64,000 nucleotides of DNA from Rutidosis leptorrhynchoides. Taxonomy: Eukaryota > Streptophyta > Magnoliopsida > Asterales > Asteraceae. The notes beneath the pieces are model-generated. The model was given only the letters and a program-made list of their open reading frames with translations. It was not told the origin of the DNA and did not search any database. Both the position numbers and the translations under genes were made by a program. Positions within the stretch are counted from its first letter, which is position 1; each line of letters begins with the position of its first letter. Of this stretch, positions 47,252 to 59,224 are shown piece by piece. Where the stretch lies: assembly GCF_046630445.1 (NCBI RefSeq), contig NC_092336.1, positions 205,191,001-205,255,000 on the forward strand, in the 5' to 3' direction.

Positions 47252-50200
47252 TGAAATGTCCCGTTCTTATTGATTAAAAACGTTCCATATTAATTGATTT
47301 CGTTGCGAGGTTTTGACCTCTATATGAGACGTTTTTCAAAGACTGCATTCATTTTTAAAACAAACCATAACCTTTATTTCATAAATAAAGGTTTAAAAAG
47401 CTTTATTTAGATTATCAAATAATGATAATCTAAAATATCCTGTTTACACACGACCATTACATAATGGTTTACAATACAAATATGTTACATCGAAATCAGT
47501 TTTTTGAATGCAGTTTTTACACAATATCATACAAACATGGACTCCAAATCTTGTCCTTATTTTAGTATGCAACAGCGGAAGCTCTTAATATTCACCTGAG
47601 AATAAACATGCTTTAAACGTCAACAAAAATGTTGGTGAGTTATAGGTTTAACCTATATATATCAAATCGTAACAATAGACCAAAAGATTATTTCAATACA
47701 CATCCCATACATAGAGATAAAAATCATTCATATGGTGAACACCTGGTAACCGACATTAACAAGATGCATATATAAGAATATCCCCATCATTCCGGGACAC
47801 CCTTCGGATATGATATAAATTTCGAAGTACTAAAGCATCCGGTACTTTGGATGGGGTTTGTTAGGCCCAATAGATCTATCTTTAGGATTCGCGTCAATTA
47901 GGGTGTATGTTCCCTAATTCTTAGATTACCAGACTTAATAAAAAGGGGCATATTCGATTTTGATAATTCAACCATAGAATGTAGTTTCACGTACTTGTGT
48001 CTATTTTGTAAATCATTTATAAAACCTGCATGTATTCTCATCCCAAAAATATTAGATTTTAAAAGTGGGACTATAACTCACTTTCACAGATTTTTACTTC
48101 GTCGAGAAGTAAGACTTGTCCACTGTTGATTCACGAACCTATAACAATATATACATATATATTAAAGTATGTTCAAAATATATTTACAACACTTTTAATA
48201 TATTTTGATGTTTTAAGTTTATTAAGTCAGCTGTCCTCGTTAGTAACCTACAACTAGTTGTCCACAGTTAGATGTACAGAAATAAATCGATAAATATTAT
48301 CTTGAATCAATCCACGACCCAGTGTATACGTATCTCAGTATTGATCACAACTCAAACTATATATATTTTGGAATCAACCTCAACCCTGTATAGCTAACTC
48401 TAACATTCACATATAGAGTGTCTATGGTTGTTCCGAAATGTATATAGATGTGTCGACATGATAGGTCGAAACATTGTATACGTGTCTATGGTATCTCAAG
48501 ATTACATAATATACAATACAAGTTGATTAAGTTATGGTTGGAATAGATTTGTTACCAATTGTCACGTAGCTAAAATGAGAAAAATTATCCAATCTTGTTT
48601 TACCCATAACTTCTTCATTTTAAATCCGTTTTGAGTGAATCAAATTACTATGGTTTCATATTGAACTCTATTTTATGAATCTAAACAGAAAAAGTATAGG
48701 TTTATAATCGGAAAAATAAGTTACAAGTCATTTTTGTAAAGGTAGTCATTTCAATCGAAAGAACGACGTCTAGATGACCATTTTAGAAAACATACTTCCA
48801 CTTTGAGTTTAACCATAATTTTTTGATATAGTTTCATGTTCATAATAAAAATCATTTTCTTAGAATAACAACTTTTAAATCAAAGTTTATCATAGTTTTT
48901 AATTAACTAACCCAAAACAGCCCGCGGTGTTACTACGACGGCGTAAATCCGGTTTTACAGTGTTTTCCGTGTTTCCAGGTTTTAAATCATTAAGTTAGCA
49001 TATCATATAGATATAGAACATGTGTTTAGTTAATTTTAAAAGTCAAGTTAGAAGGATTAACTTTTGTTTGTGAACAAGTTTAGAATTAACTAAACTATGT
49101 TCTAGTGATTACGAGTTTAAACCTTCGAATAAGATAGCTTTATATATATGAATCGAATGATGTTATGAACATCATTACTACCTCAAGTTTAGTAGGTAAA
49201 CCTACTGGAAGTGACAAGAAATGATCTAGCTTCAAAGGATCTTGGATGGCTTGAAAGTTCTTGAAGTAGGATCATGACACAAAAACAAGTTCAAGTAAGA
49301 TTTTTACTCGAATTAAGATAGTTTATAGTTATAGAAATTGAATCAAAGTTTGAATATGAATATTACCTTGAATAAGAAAGATAACCTACTGTATATAACA
49401 AAGGTTTCTTGATCTTAAATGATTACTTGGAATGGATTAGAAAGCTTGGAAGTAAATTAGTAAACTTGAAGGGATTTTTGAAGTGTTCTTGAAGTGTTCT
49501 TCCTATGATGATTATAGCTTGATTATTGAAGTGATTTTTGATGAAGATGATGATTAACTACTGGAAAAATACATTCATAATAGTGTGTGTGTGTGTTGAG
49601 AGAGAATTAGAAAGAGAATTGGAAGTGAAATGGAGTGAATGATGAGTGGTAATTGGTGAGTGGTGAGTGGGGTTAAAAGGAGTTCTAGTTAGTTGACTAG
49701 CTCATGGTAGAAGTTAAAATTGATTAGTCATACATGACATAATCAAGAGTGGAATCCCATGCTAGTTCCTATTGGTATATACCCATAGTAAGTACGTTTT
49801 GAAGCTGTGTATAATACGGGTAAGAATACGACTAGAATTCTTGATGAAAGAAAAGAATGGGAAAGTAACTGTAACCATTTTCGTTAAGTATGAGTGTTTT
49901 GATATATGTCTTGAAGTCTTCCAAAAGTATTTTAATACATCTAAATACACTACATGTATATACATTTTAACTGAGTCATTAAGTCATCGTTAGTCGTTAC
50001 ATGTAAGTGTTGTTTTGAAACCTTTAAGTTAACGATCTCAATTAATGTTATTAACCCATTGTTTATTATATCTAATGAGATGTTAAATTATTATATTATC
50101 ATGATATTATGATATATTAATATATCTTAATATGATATATATACATTTAAATGTCGTTACAACGATAATCGTTACATATATGTCTCGTTTCGAAATCCTT

Positions 50201-50499
50201 AAGTTAGTAGTCTTGTTTATATGTATATAACTCATTGTTAATATACTTATGGAGATACTTACTTATCATAATCTCATGTTAACCATATGTATATCCATAT
50301 ATATATCGTCATGTCGTTTTTACAAGTTTTAACGTTCGTGAATCGCCGGTCTACTTGGGTGGTCAATTGTCTATATGAAACATATTTCAATTAATCAAGT
50401 CTTAACAAGTTTGATTGCTTAACATGTTGGAAACATTTAATCATGTAAATATCAATCTCAATTAATATATATAAACATAGAAAAGTTCGGGTCACTACA
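47252..50499 (-). repeat. 5' LTR of young Tekay element (right copy)
   Basis: Same ends as the left LTR (tgaaatgtcccg ... gggtcactaca), 3248 bp. Differences include a deletion of about 5 bp near 47687, one extra GT unit near 49590 and scattered substitutions. It contains the promoter for the element's minus-strand transcript. Confidence 0.95.
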
Positions 50500-52729
50500 T
50501 GTAAAATATAAAATCCGCATGTATTCTCAGTTCCCAAAATAAGTTAAAGTAAAAAGGGAATGCTATAACTCACAATGATAATGTAGTCGTAAAGTCGGTT
50601 CGGAAAAGGTGTGCAAGTAATCGGTCCGAAGGTCCTCAACCTAAGGCAAATAGTACAAAGTCAGTAAATCGTCTTAATAGGTTTAAAAGTATGTAAATAA
50701 GGTCTTAAAGGTCATCATCATCATCATTTAACAAAAGGTGTAAAGTAGGTTTCGTTCATGAAAGTAGTTTAAAACAAAAGCTGACTTCGATCAGTCACCA
50801 CGGCCTCTACCCTTACTGAAATAAGGTGATACCAGTGGCCATGGCTCCGTATATGAGTCCTTTAAGTGTGGTAAAATTTACAGAAGCAAACTCGTCTTCA
50901 TTTAACCGTGGTGACGGTTTAAGTGCGCGTAGGTCTGAAATTTCTGCACAACGTTAAAAGGACCTAGTGACGATCGGAGGGCCATAAATCCTAAACCGTA
51001 ACTCGGATTAAGACGAGTCTTATATGAAAAATTATCTACTCGAAAAGATATATTTGAAAATCAAGGTCTCAGTAGCCCAGGTCTACTGGTCTGTTACAGA
51101 AATAGTAGGACAGAGGGCTGTAAACAGAAAACAGGAAGTTAAAAGTGAGTTCCGGTGGTCTTGGTGCTTGATGTTCATCATGGTTCTCATCCTTGATGCA
51201 TATAGCTTCAATTGTACAACTCTTTGATGTGTTTACATCATCTTTACCAAGTTTTGACCATCATAACCCTTGTGCAAGTCTAAGACATGAAGCACAACTC
51301 ACTTATGAGTTGTATGAAGTTTGATGAACCAAAGTTACATCAAGTCTTAGATCTAACACATACATTAACTTTAAAGCTAATAACAAGTTACAAACTTGAA
51401 AGTAAACTAACTAATCAAGATCTTAAGATGTAGAACATAGTTCTTAGTTAGATCTTGAAGATCCAAGACCCAAAAGTCTAGATCGAGCATAAGTATACAA
51501 AGTTATATTTAAAGAAAACTTATTTACATGTTCTTGAACTTTTAAGTTAACTTTTAGTTCCAAGAGATATGAGATCAAGACTAACTTGTAGTACTTGACC
51601 AACAACAACCAAAATCATAAAATTAAAGTGCAAGTAAAACTAAATAAACAAGTAAATAAGTTCATGAGTTTCATACTTTAAAGATTCAAACCAAAATTTG
51701 ATCTTTAATAATGTAAACCTTAAAGTTTACAAACATGATTCACAAGTATGATTTCAACACATGAACATTAATCTTTTAAAATTAACAAGTGTAGAACATA
51801 ACTAGAAAGTTTATGTTCTTGTTGTTCTTGAAGTTACAAGATAAATGAAGAATGAAACTAATGAGTTTGATTCTTGTATATGTAAGTAAGTAACAAAGTA
51901 ACAACAACTAGTAATTACAAGTAATCAAACATTAAACATGAACAAGTAACAAAAGATGATGATGATTCAAGGTTGCTAGGTTCGGTTTTGTTAAAGAAAA
52001 AGAGAAGAAAAGAAGTCCAAGTTGCTTACAAGTTTAGAGAGAATATGTGAGAAATGTTTGAGAGAAAATGCAAGTATTTTGTGTGTGTGTTTTTGAGAGA
52101 GTAAACTAGTGAACAAGTAGTAATGAAAAATGAAACAAAAACTCCCATCATAAGGCCTATAGGCCACGGTTTTGCTGCAGCAAAATGGAGAGAGAAGTTT
52201 GTCTAAAAGATCATGCATGGTAAAGCTCATAAAAGTTGGATAAAAGAGTGGTTTACATGGGGATTATGGAGTAACTATATTCCAATTCTTTCAAACTAAC
52301 AAGTTACACTTAAAATGATACTTACAAGTATTACTTACATATCTAGATGGGCTAACTAGTTCAACTAAGGAGTGTAGGGTGGGCTTTATAAGCCCATGTT
52401 CAATTAAAAGCCCAAGTTATGTGTAATTAACAAATGAATCCAAATAAAGCCCATGTAACTAACTAATCACCATAGTTAATTAAAATGATTAATAAAACTA
52501 ATCATGAATGTAAATAATATCTAAAAATATTATTCGTGTAAGTCTCGGGTGTCACAAAGACGTTTCGGGCAATTAAAGTCAAGTACGTTTAGTCATGGCA
52601 ACATGTAAATGTAATAACATACATTCGTTTAATCACACGTATTAATAATAATAATTATTAATAAAATAACGTTAGAAAATCCAGGGTCGTTACATTACCC
52701 ACCTGTTAAAGAAAATTTCGTCCCGAAAT

Positions 52730-55700
52730 TTAAGCTGAGGTAGATGGAGGAGTCGGGAAAAGGTGAGGATACTTCCGCATCATTTGATCCTCTCGCTCCC
52801 AAGTAAACTCAGGTCCTCGTTTGGCATTCCATCGTACTCGGACGATCGGAATCTTGTTGCGTTTCAAAGTTTTGATCTCACGATCCATAATTTCAACAGG
52901 TTCTTCCACAAAGTGAAGTTTGTCGTCAATCGTAAGTTCCTCAAGTGGTATGATAAGTTCAGGTGCAGCAAGACACTTCTTCAAGTTTGACACGTGGAAG
53001 GTAGGATGAACTGAGCTCAATTGTGCTGGTAGATCCAAACGGTATGCAACGGGTCCAACACGTTCCAAGATTTCAAAAGGACCAATGTATCGTGGGTTTA
53101 ACTTTCCACGTTTTTCAAAACGGATCACACCTTTCCAAGGTGCAACCTTCAACATAACACGATCACCAACGTTAAAATCAAAGTCTTTACGTTTAAGATC
53201 AGCATAACTCTTTTGACGATCGCGGGCAGTCTTTAGTCTGGCTTGAATCTAAGAAATCTTCTCCGTGGTTTCGTGGACTACCTCGGGTCCGGTGATTTGC
53301 TTTTCGCCTACTTCGGCCCAACAAATAGGAGATCGGCACTTGCGGCCATACAATGCTTCAAAAGGTGCAGCATTAATGCATGAGTGATAACTGTTGTTGT
53401 ACGAGAATTTGGCGAGTGGCAAATGCCTTTCCCAGGCCTTTCCGAAATCAATGACACATGTACGCAATATGTCTTCCAACGTCTGAATCGTTCGTTCACT
53501 TTGCCCGTCGGTCTATGGATGGTAAGCAGTACTCATGTCAAGACGAGTTCCCATGGCTTCTTGCAAAGAACTCCAAAATCTAGAAGCAAAACGGGGATCG
53601 CGATCTGAGATGATCGATAAAGGTACACCATGACGAGATACAACCTCCTTGATGTATAGCTGAGCAAGTCTTTCCATCGTATCTGTTTCTTTCATCGCTA
53701 GGAAGTGTGCAGATTTAGTAAGGCGGTCAACAATAACCCAAATGGTATCGTATCCGCCCACCGTCTTTGGTAGCTTGGTGATGAAATCTATTGTGATCCT
53801 TTCCCACTTCCATTGCGGGATTTCCGACTGTTGAAGTTACCCAGAAGGTCTTTGATGCTCGGCTTTAACCTTCGAGCAGGTCAAACACTTACCAACATAA
53901 GTCGCAACATCCCTCTTAAGATTCGGCCACCAATACTGTTCTTTAAGGTCGTGGTACATCTTGCCCGCTCCAGGGTGAATCGAATATCTCGATTTGTGTG
54001 CTTCATCAAGTATCAGGTTTCGTAGATCTCCATAACAAGGTACCCAAATCCTTCCGGCATAACATCGGAGTCCAGACTCCCTAACCTCGAATCGAGAGAC
54101 AAGTATGTTCAAATGTTCATGAGATATATTCTCCTCCTTGAGAGCCTCATCTTGGGCTACTCTGATCTGGCTGTTGAGGTTCGAATGGATGGTGATGTTC
54201 AGAGCCCTAACACGAAGAGGTGCCGTCCTCTCCTTTCGGCTTAAAGCGTCAGCTACAACATTGGCCTTGCCAGGATGATAACGGAGTTCACAATCGTAGT
54301 CGTTGAGTGTCTCAATCCATCGACGCTATCTCATATTCAGTTGCTTCTGATCAAAGATGTGCTGGAGGCTCTTGTGATCGGTGAAGATAGTACTCTTAGT
54401 CTCATACAAATAGTGTCTCCACAATTTAAGCGCAAAGACAACGGCTCCAAGTTCAAGATCATGCGTAGTGTAGTTCCGCTCGTGAATCTTCAGTTGGCGG
54501 GAGGCATAGGCTATAACCTTTGATCGTTGCATCAGTACACAACCAAAACCACTTTTCAATGCATCACAATAAACAACAAAGTCGTCACTGCCTTCGGGTA
54601 GAGATAAGATAGGTGCGGTGGTTAACTTCTTCTTCAAAGTTTGGAATGCTGATTCGTGTGCGGGTTCCCAAATGAACTTCTTACCCTTGTGAGTCAGTGC
54701 GGTTAAAGGACGCGCAATCAGAGAGAAACCTTTGATAAACCTTCGGTAATAACCGGCGAGACCTAGGAATTGGCGAATATGCATCGGAGTAGTGGGGGTC
54801 TCCCACTTGCTGATAGCTTCAATTTTGGCGGGATCAACTTTGATTCCCTGGTCGCTCACAACATGACCCAGAAATTGTACTTCCTTCAACCAAAATTCAC
54901 ACTTGGAGAATTTGGCGTAAAGTTGCTCTTGTCTCAAGAGCTCAAGCACTAGTCGAAGGTGTTGCTCATGTTCTTCTTCACTCTTAGAGTAGATGAGGAT
55001 ATCATCTATGAAGACGATAACAAACTTATCTAAGTACGGCTTGCAGACACGATTCATGAGGTCCATGAACAAGGCAGGTGCATTTGTCAAACCGAATGGC
55101 ATCACGAGAAACTCATAATGACCATAACGGGTCCTGAATGCAGTTTTCATCACGTCACTTTCCTTCACCCTCAGCTGGTGATATCCGGATCGCAAATCGA
55201 TCTTTGAGTAAACGCTCGATCCTTGTAGTTGATCAAAAAGATCATCAATTCGTGGAAGAGGATACCGATTCTTGATAGTCAATTTGTTGAGCTCACGGTA
55301 GTCGATACACATACGGAAGGATCCATCCTTCTTCTTCACAAACAGAACAGGTGCGCCCCAAGGCGAGAAACTTGGTTGGATAAATCCTCGATCTAACAGC
55401 TCTTGTAGTTGACTCTGTAATTCTTGCATCTCGAAAGGTGCGAGTCTATAAGGTGCGCGAGCTACAGGTGCAGCTCCTGGCACTAAATCAATCTGAAACT
55501 CTACGGCTCTCTCCGGCGGCAATCCAAGCAATTCTTCAGGGAAGACATCGGAAAATTCGTTCACAGTTCGAACGTCGTTCACGCTTTTCACCTCAGTTTC
55601 TACCGCTTTCACATGTGCTAGGACAGCAAAACGTTCCTTCTTCATAATCTTTTACACTTTCACGCAACTAATGAGGTTCAACTTCGAGGTACATCTCTCT

Positions 55701-58700
55701 CCATAGATAACCAGTGGTTCGCCATCTCCTTGTGGTATGCGAAGTGCTTTATCTCCACAGATAATATCGGCCTTTATCTTGCTCAACCAATCCATACCGA
55801 CGATCACGTCAAAACTTCCCAGTTTGATAGGTATCAAATCAATTTCGAAATCTGCACCAGCTATGTTGATAATAGCTCCACGACTAACATGGTCAACCTT
55901 CTCAAGTTTACCGTTGGCGACTTCGACAAGCATACTCTCTTTTAACGGGACTAACGACCAATTAATCTTATCGCAAAAATGTCTACATACATAACTCCTA
56001 TCCGCACTAGTATCAAACAAGACAGAAGCTAAAAGATTGTTGATTTTGAATATACCTGTCACCAAGTCGGGGTTTTCTCGGGCGTCCCTTGCATTAACAT
56101 TAAAAGCTCGTCCACGGGGTGGTCCGCCATCTTTTCGCTTGTTTGGGCACGCATTTCTGAAATGGCCCATCTGCCCGCATTCGTAGCACTTTTTAGGTCA
56201 ATTGGTATTCGGCTTCCCATTCAAAGTGGTGACCTTGCAGTCTTTTTCGATATGCCTAGCCCGTTGGCACTTCTCGCAGACAACATTGCAATACCCAGTG
56301 TGGTGTTTGTAACACCTCTTGCATTGTGGTAAGGTTCCCTTGTAGTTTGGGTTGGAGTTGGTGTTGTTGTTGGGGTTAGGGTTTCCACCGTTGTTGTGCC
56401 TCTTGGCGGGGGTCTGGTCATAGGTTCTCCCCCTGTTGTTGTGGTGGTTGTTGTTGTTATTATCCCACTTTCGCTTTCCGCTACTACCAGCTTCAAACTT
56501 AGCCTTCTCCGGCTCATCAATAATGATTTGGTTCATGAGAGTATGCGCCATGCGCATTGCTTCGGGAACATTCGGTGGTTTGGACGATGTGACGTTTCCT
56601 TTGATGGACTTAGGGAGTCCCCAGAAGTATCTCTCCATACGCTTGAATTCCGGGGTGACCATTGTCGGACACATAAGAGCTAACTCAAGAAACCTCCTGT
56701 TGTAACCATCAAGGTCATTCCCAACGGCCTTTAACTGCATGAATTCCATCTCCATCTTTTGTATTTCGGTTCTCGGACAATACTCCTCAATCATAGCAGC
56801 TTTGAATTCCCCCCATGGCGTAGCATACGCCTCATCAATGCCTTTCGCTTGAGCTAACGTGTTCCACCACGTTAGCGCGCCGTCAGATAGCGTGCACGAA
56901 GCAAACTTGGTCTTATTGTCCTCCGAACAGTTGCTAACTCGGAATACTGATTCAAGTTTCTCGAACCATCTGGTGAGACCAATTGGTCCCTCGGTTCCAC
57001 TGAAGTTATGTGGTTTGCTGATAATGCTAAAAATGAACATATATTTCATAGCATTATTCCTCAAGAAAGACAAGCTTTTAGTTGCAATTGTTCTATTTAA
57101 AAGTGATATTCGTTTAAATAATAAAAGATGAAGACAAAAGACAGATTCGATGAATTGAAGACGCAAACGACCAAAAAGCTCAAAAGTACAAAATACAATC
57201 AAAGAGGTTCCAATTATTGATAAGAAACGTCTCGAAATTACAAGAGTACAAGATTCAAAAAGCAAAGTACAAAATATAAAATTGTACGCAAGGACGTTCG
57301 AAAATCCGGAACCGGGACCAGAGTCAACTCTCAACGCTCGACGCAACGGACTAAAAATTACAAGTCAACTATGCACATAAATATAATATAATATTTAAAT
57401 AATTCTTATAATTATTTATATATTATATAAATAATAAAAATCCGTCGGCAAGAAAGACTCCAAAGTTGGTGAGCTGTAATTTCAAACTCCGCGACTCGCG
57501 GAGTTTGAAGGCAAAAGTTGCCGCGAGTCGCGGAGTACCCCTGAACTCAATTCCCTATAAAGCCAACCGAATTCTGATCATTTTCATCATCCATAATCTA
57601 TCTCTCTCTCAATATATACGTAAATATATATATATAATTTATATTTTAATTTTAATTTTAAATCCTAATAATAAGGGTATGTTAGCGAATGTTGTAAGGG
57701 TGTAAGTCGAAATTCTGTCCGTGTAACGCTACGCTATTTTTAATCATTGTAAGTTATGTTCAACCTTTTTAATTTAATGTCTCGTAGCTAAGTTATTATT
57801 ATGCTTATTTAAAACGAAGTAATCATGATGTTGGGCTAATTACTAAAATTGGGTAATTGGGCTTTGTACCATAATTGGGGTTTGGACAAAAGAACGACAC
57901 TTGTGGAAATTAGACTATGGGCTATTAATGGGCTTTATATTTGTTTAACTAAATGATAGTTTGTTAATGTTAATATAAAGATTTACAATTGGGCGTCCCT
58001 ATAAATTACCATATACACTCGATCGGACACGATGGGCGGGGTATTTATATGTACGAATAATCGTTTATTTAACCGGACACGGGAATGGATTAATAGCCAC
58101 TAGAATAATTAAAACAGGGGTGAAATTATGTACAAGGACACTTGGTATAATTGATAACAAAATATTAAAACCTTGGGTTACACTCAGTCGACATCCTGGT
58201 GTAATTATTAAACAAAGTATTAAAATCTTGTTACAGTTTAAGTCCCCAATTAGTTGGAATATTTGACTTCGAGAATAAGGATAATTTGACGAGGACACTC
58301 GCACTTTATATTTATGACTGATGGACTGTTATGGACAAAAACCAGACGGACATATTAAATAATCCAGGACAAAGGACAATTAACCCATGGGAATAAACTA
58401 AAAATCAACACGTCAAACATCATGATTACGGATGTTTAAATAAGCATAATTCTTTTATTTCATATTTAATTTCCTTTATTTTATATTTAATTGCACTTCT
58501 AATTATCGCATTTTTATTGTTATTGTATTTAATTGCACTTTTAATTATCGTACTTTTTAATTATCGCAAGTTTATTTTATCGCACTTTTATTAATCGCAA
58601 TTTCATTATCGTTATTTACTTTACGCTTTAAATTAAGTCTTGTATTTATTTATTATTTTACATTTGGTTTTAACTGCGACTAAAGTTTTAAAATTGACAA

Positions 58701-59175
58701 ACCGGTCATTAAACGGTAAAAACCCCCCTTTATAATAATAATATTACTTATATATATATTTGTATTTTTACAAAAGTAAACTAATATAGCGTTAAGCTAT
58801 GTTTAAAGATTTTCCCTGTGGAACGAACCGGACTTACTAAAAACTACACTACTGTACGATTAGGTACACTGCCTATAAGTGTTGTAGCAAGGTTTAAGTA
58901 TATCCATTCTCTAAATAGATAAATATCTTGTGTAAAATTGTATCGTATTTAATAGTATTTTTCTTGTAAAATTTAATAGTATTTTATACCCCTCCGCTAC
59001 CACATCATTTGCAGCTCTGGAATTCCTTGTAAGTACACCCATTTCGAACGGGTGGGATAACCGGTGGTGGTGGCGGTGGAGCTTGGAGGTTTCTTTCTGC
59101 TAGGGCTGCGGCTACACGTTCTTGGATCATCTCTTCAATTTGAGCAGCAGTAGGTGTGGATCGACCGTTAGCCAT
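52730..59175 (-). pseudogene. gag-pol of older Tekay element with six stops and a solo-LTR insertion
   Basis: Gag starts at ATG 59175 (MANGRSTPTAAQIEEM), is interrupted at 59008 and resumes at 57013 in the same frame once the solo LTR and one TTTGC are discounted. It shows GPIGLTRWFEKLESVF, Asn/His-rich linker and knuckles CVVCEKCQ-type and CYECGQMGHFRNAC. Protease carries LFDTSADRSYV, where the usual DSG triad has changed to DTS. RT has [13 protein letters not shown], RNase [11 protein letters not shown], integrase [19 protein letters not shown] and IISDRDPRF. The tail has FHVSNLKKC and [14 protein letters not shown]. In-frame stops end at 56198, 55652, 54326, 53837, 53513 and 53249. No frameshift is seen. 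Confidence 0.92.
57019..59007 (+). mobile_element. solo LTR, Athila-like, inside gag of the older Tekay
   Basis: It begins TGATAATGCTAAAAATG, ends CTACCACATCA and is flanked by perfect TTTGC copies at 57014-57018 and 59008-59012. There is no internal region, primer site or polypurine tract, so it is a solo LTR of 1989 bp left by LTR-LTR recombination. A TATA-like ctataaag at 57555-57562 suggests plus orientation. U3 holds a perfect 14-bp inverted repeat with a one-base centre (57481-57509, arm ttcaaactccgcga) and an adjacent related copy. The Athila assignment is from LTR style and needs a database check. Confidence 0.9.
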
Positions 59176-59224
59176 GATGTTCTAAACAAAAATTTTGACT
59201 CAAGTCAAAATCCAGTATGCAAGT

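Larger units (their letters stand above)
37413..50499 (-). mobile_element. young complete Tekay-type chromovirus carrying extra F-box and acidic ORFs
   Basis: The element is 13,087 bp with LTRs at 37413-40663 and 47252-50499. Its perfect 5-bp target duplication is TGTAA (37408-37412 and 50500-50504). Reading on the minus strand, the order is 5' LTR, primer-binding site, acidic ORF, F-box ORF, internal polypurine-like sequence, gag-pol with chromodomain-type tail, polypurine tract and 3' LTR. I counted about 40 substitutions between the LTRs by eye over about 3.25 kb, so it is a fairly recent insertion. Confidence 0.95.
36707..52694 (-). repeat. 3' LTR of older Tekay element, in two pieces
   Basis: Piece one, 36707-37412, begins tgtgatgccccgtac. 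Piece two, 50505-52694, ends gggtcgttaca just before ttacccacctgttaaagaaa, the inverse of the polypurine region. Joined length is about 2.9 kb. The gap between the pieces is the young element plus one copy of its 5-bp duplication. Confidence 0.85.
36707..59220 (-). mobile_element. older Tekay-type chromovirus, split by two later insertions, 5' end lost
   Basis: On the minus strand the internal region (52695-59175) has gag, protease, RT, RNase H, integrase and a chromodomain-like tail. Its 3' LTR is on the left and is cut in two by the young element at 37413-50499. Its gag is cut by a solo LTR at 57019-59007. Its leader and 5' LTR, expected to the right of 59175, are absent, because Athila leader sequence begins by about 59225. 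Six in-frame stops show that it is older than its guest. Confidence 0.9.
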
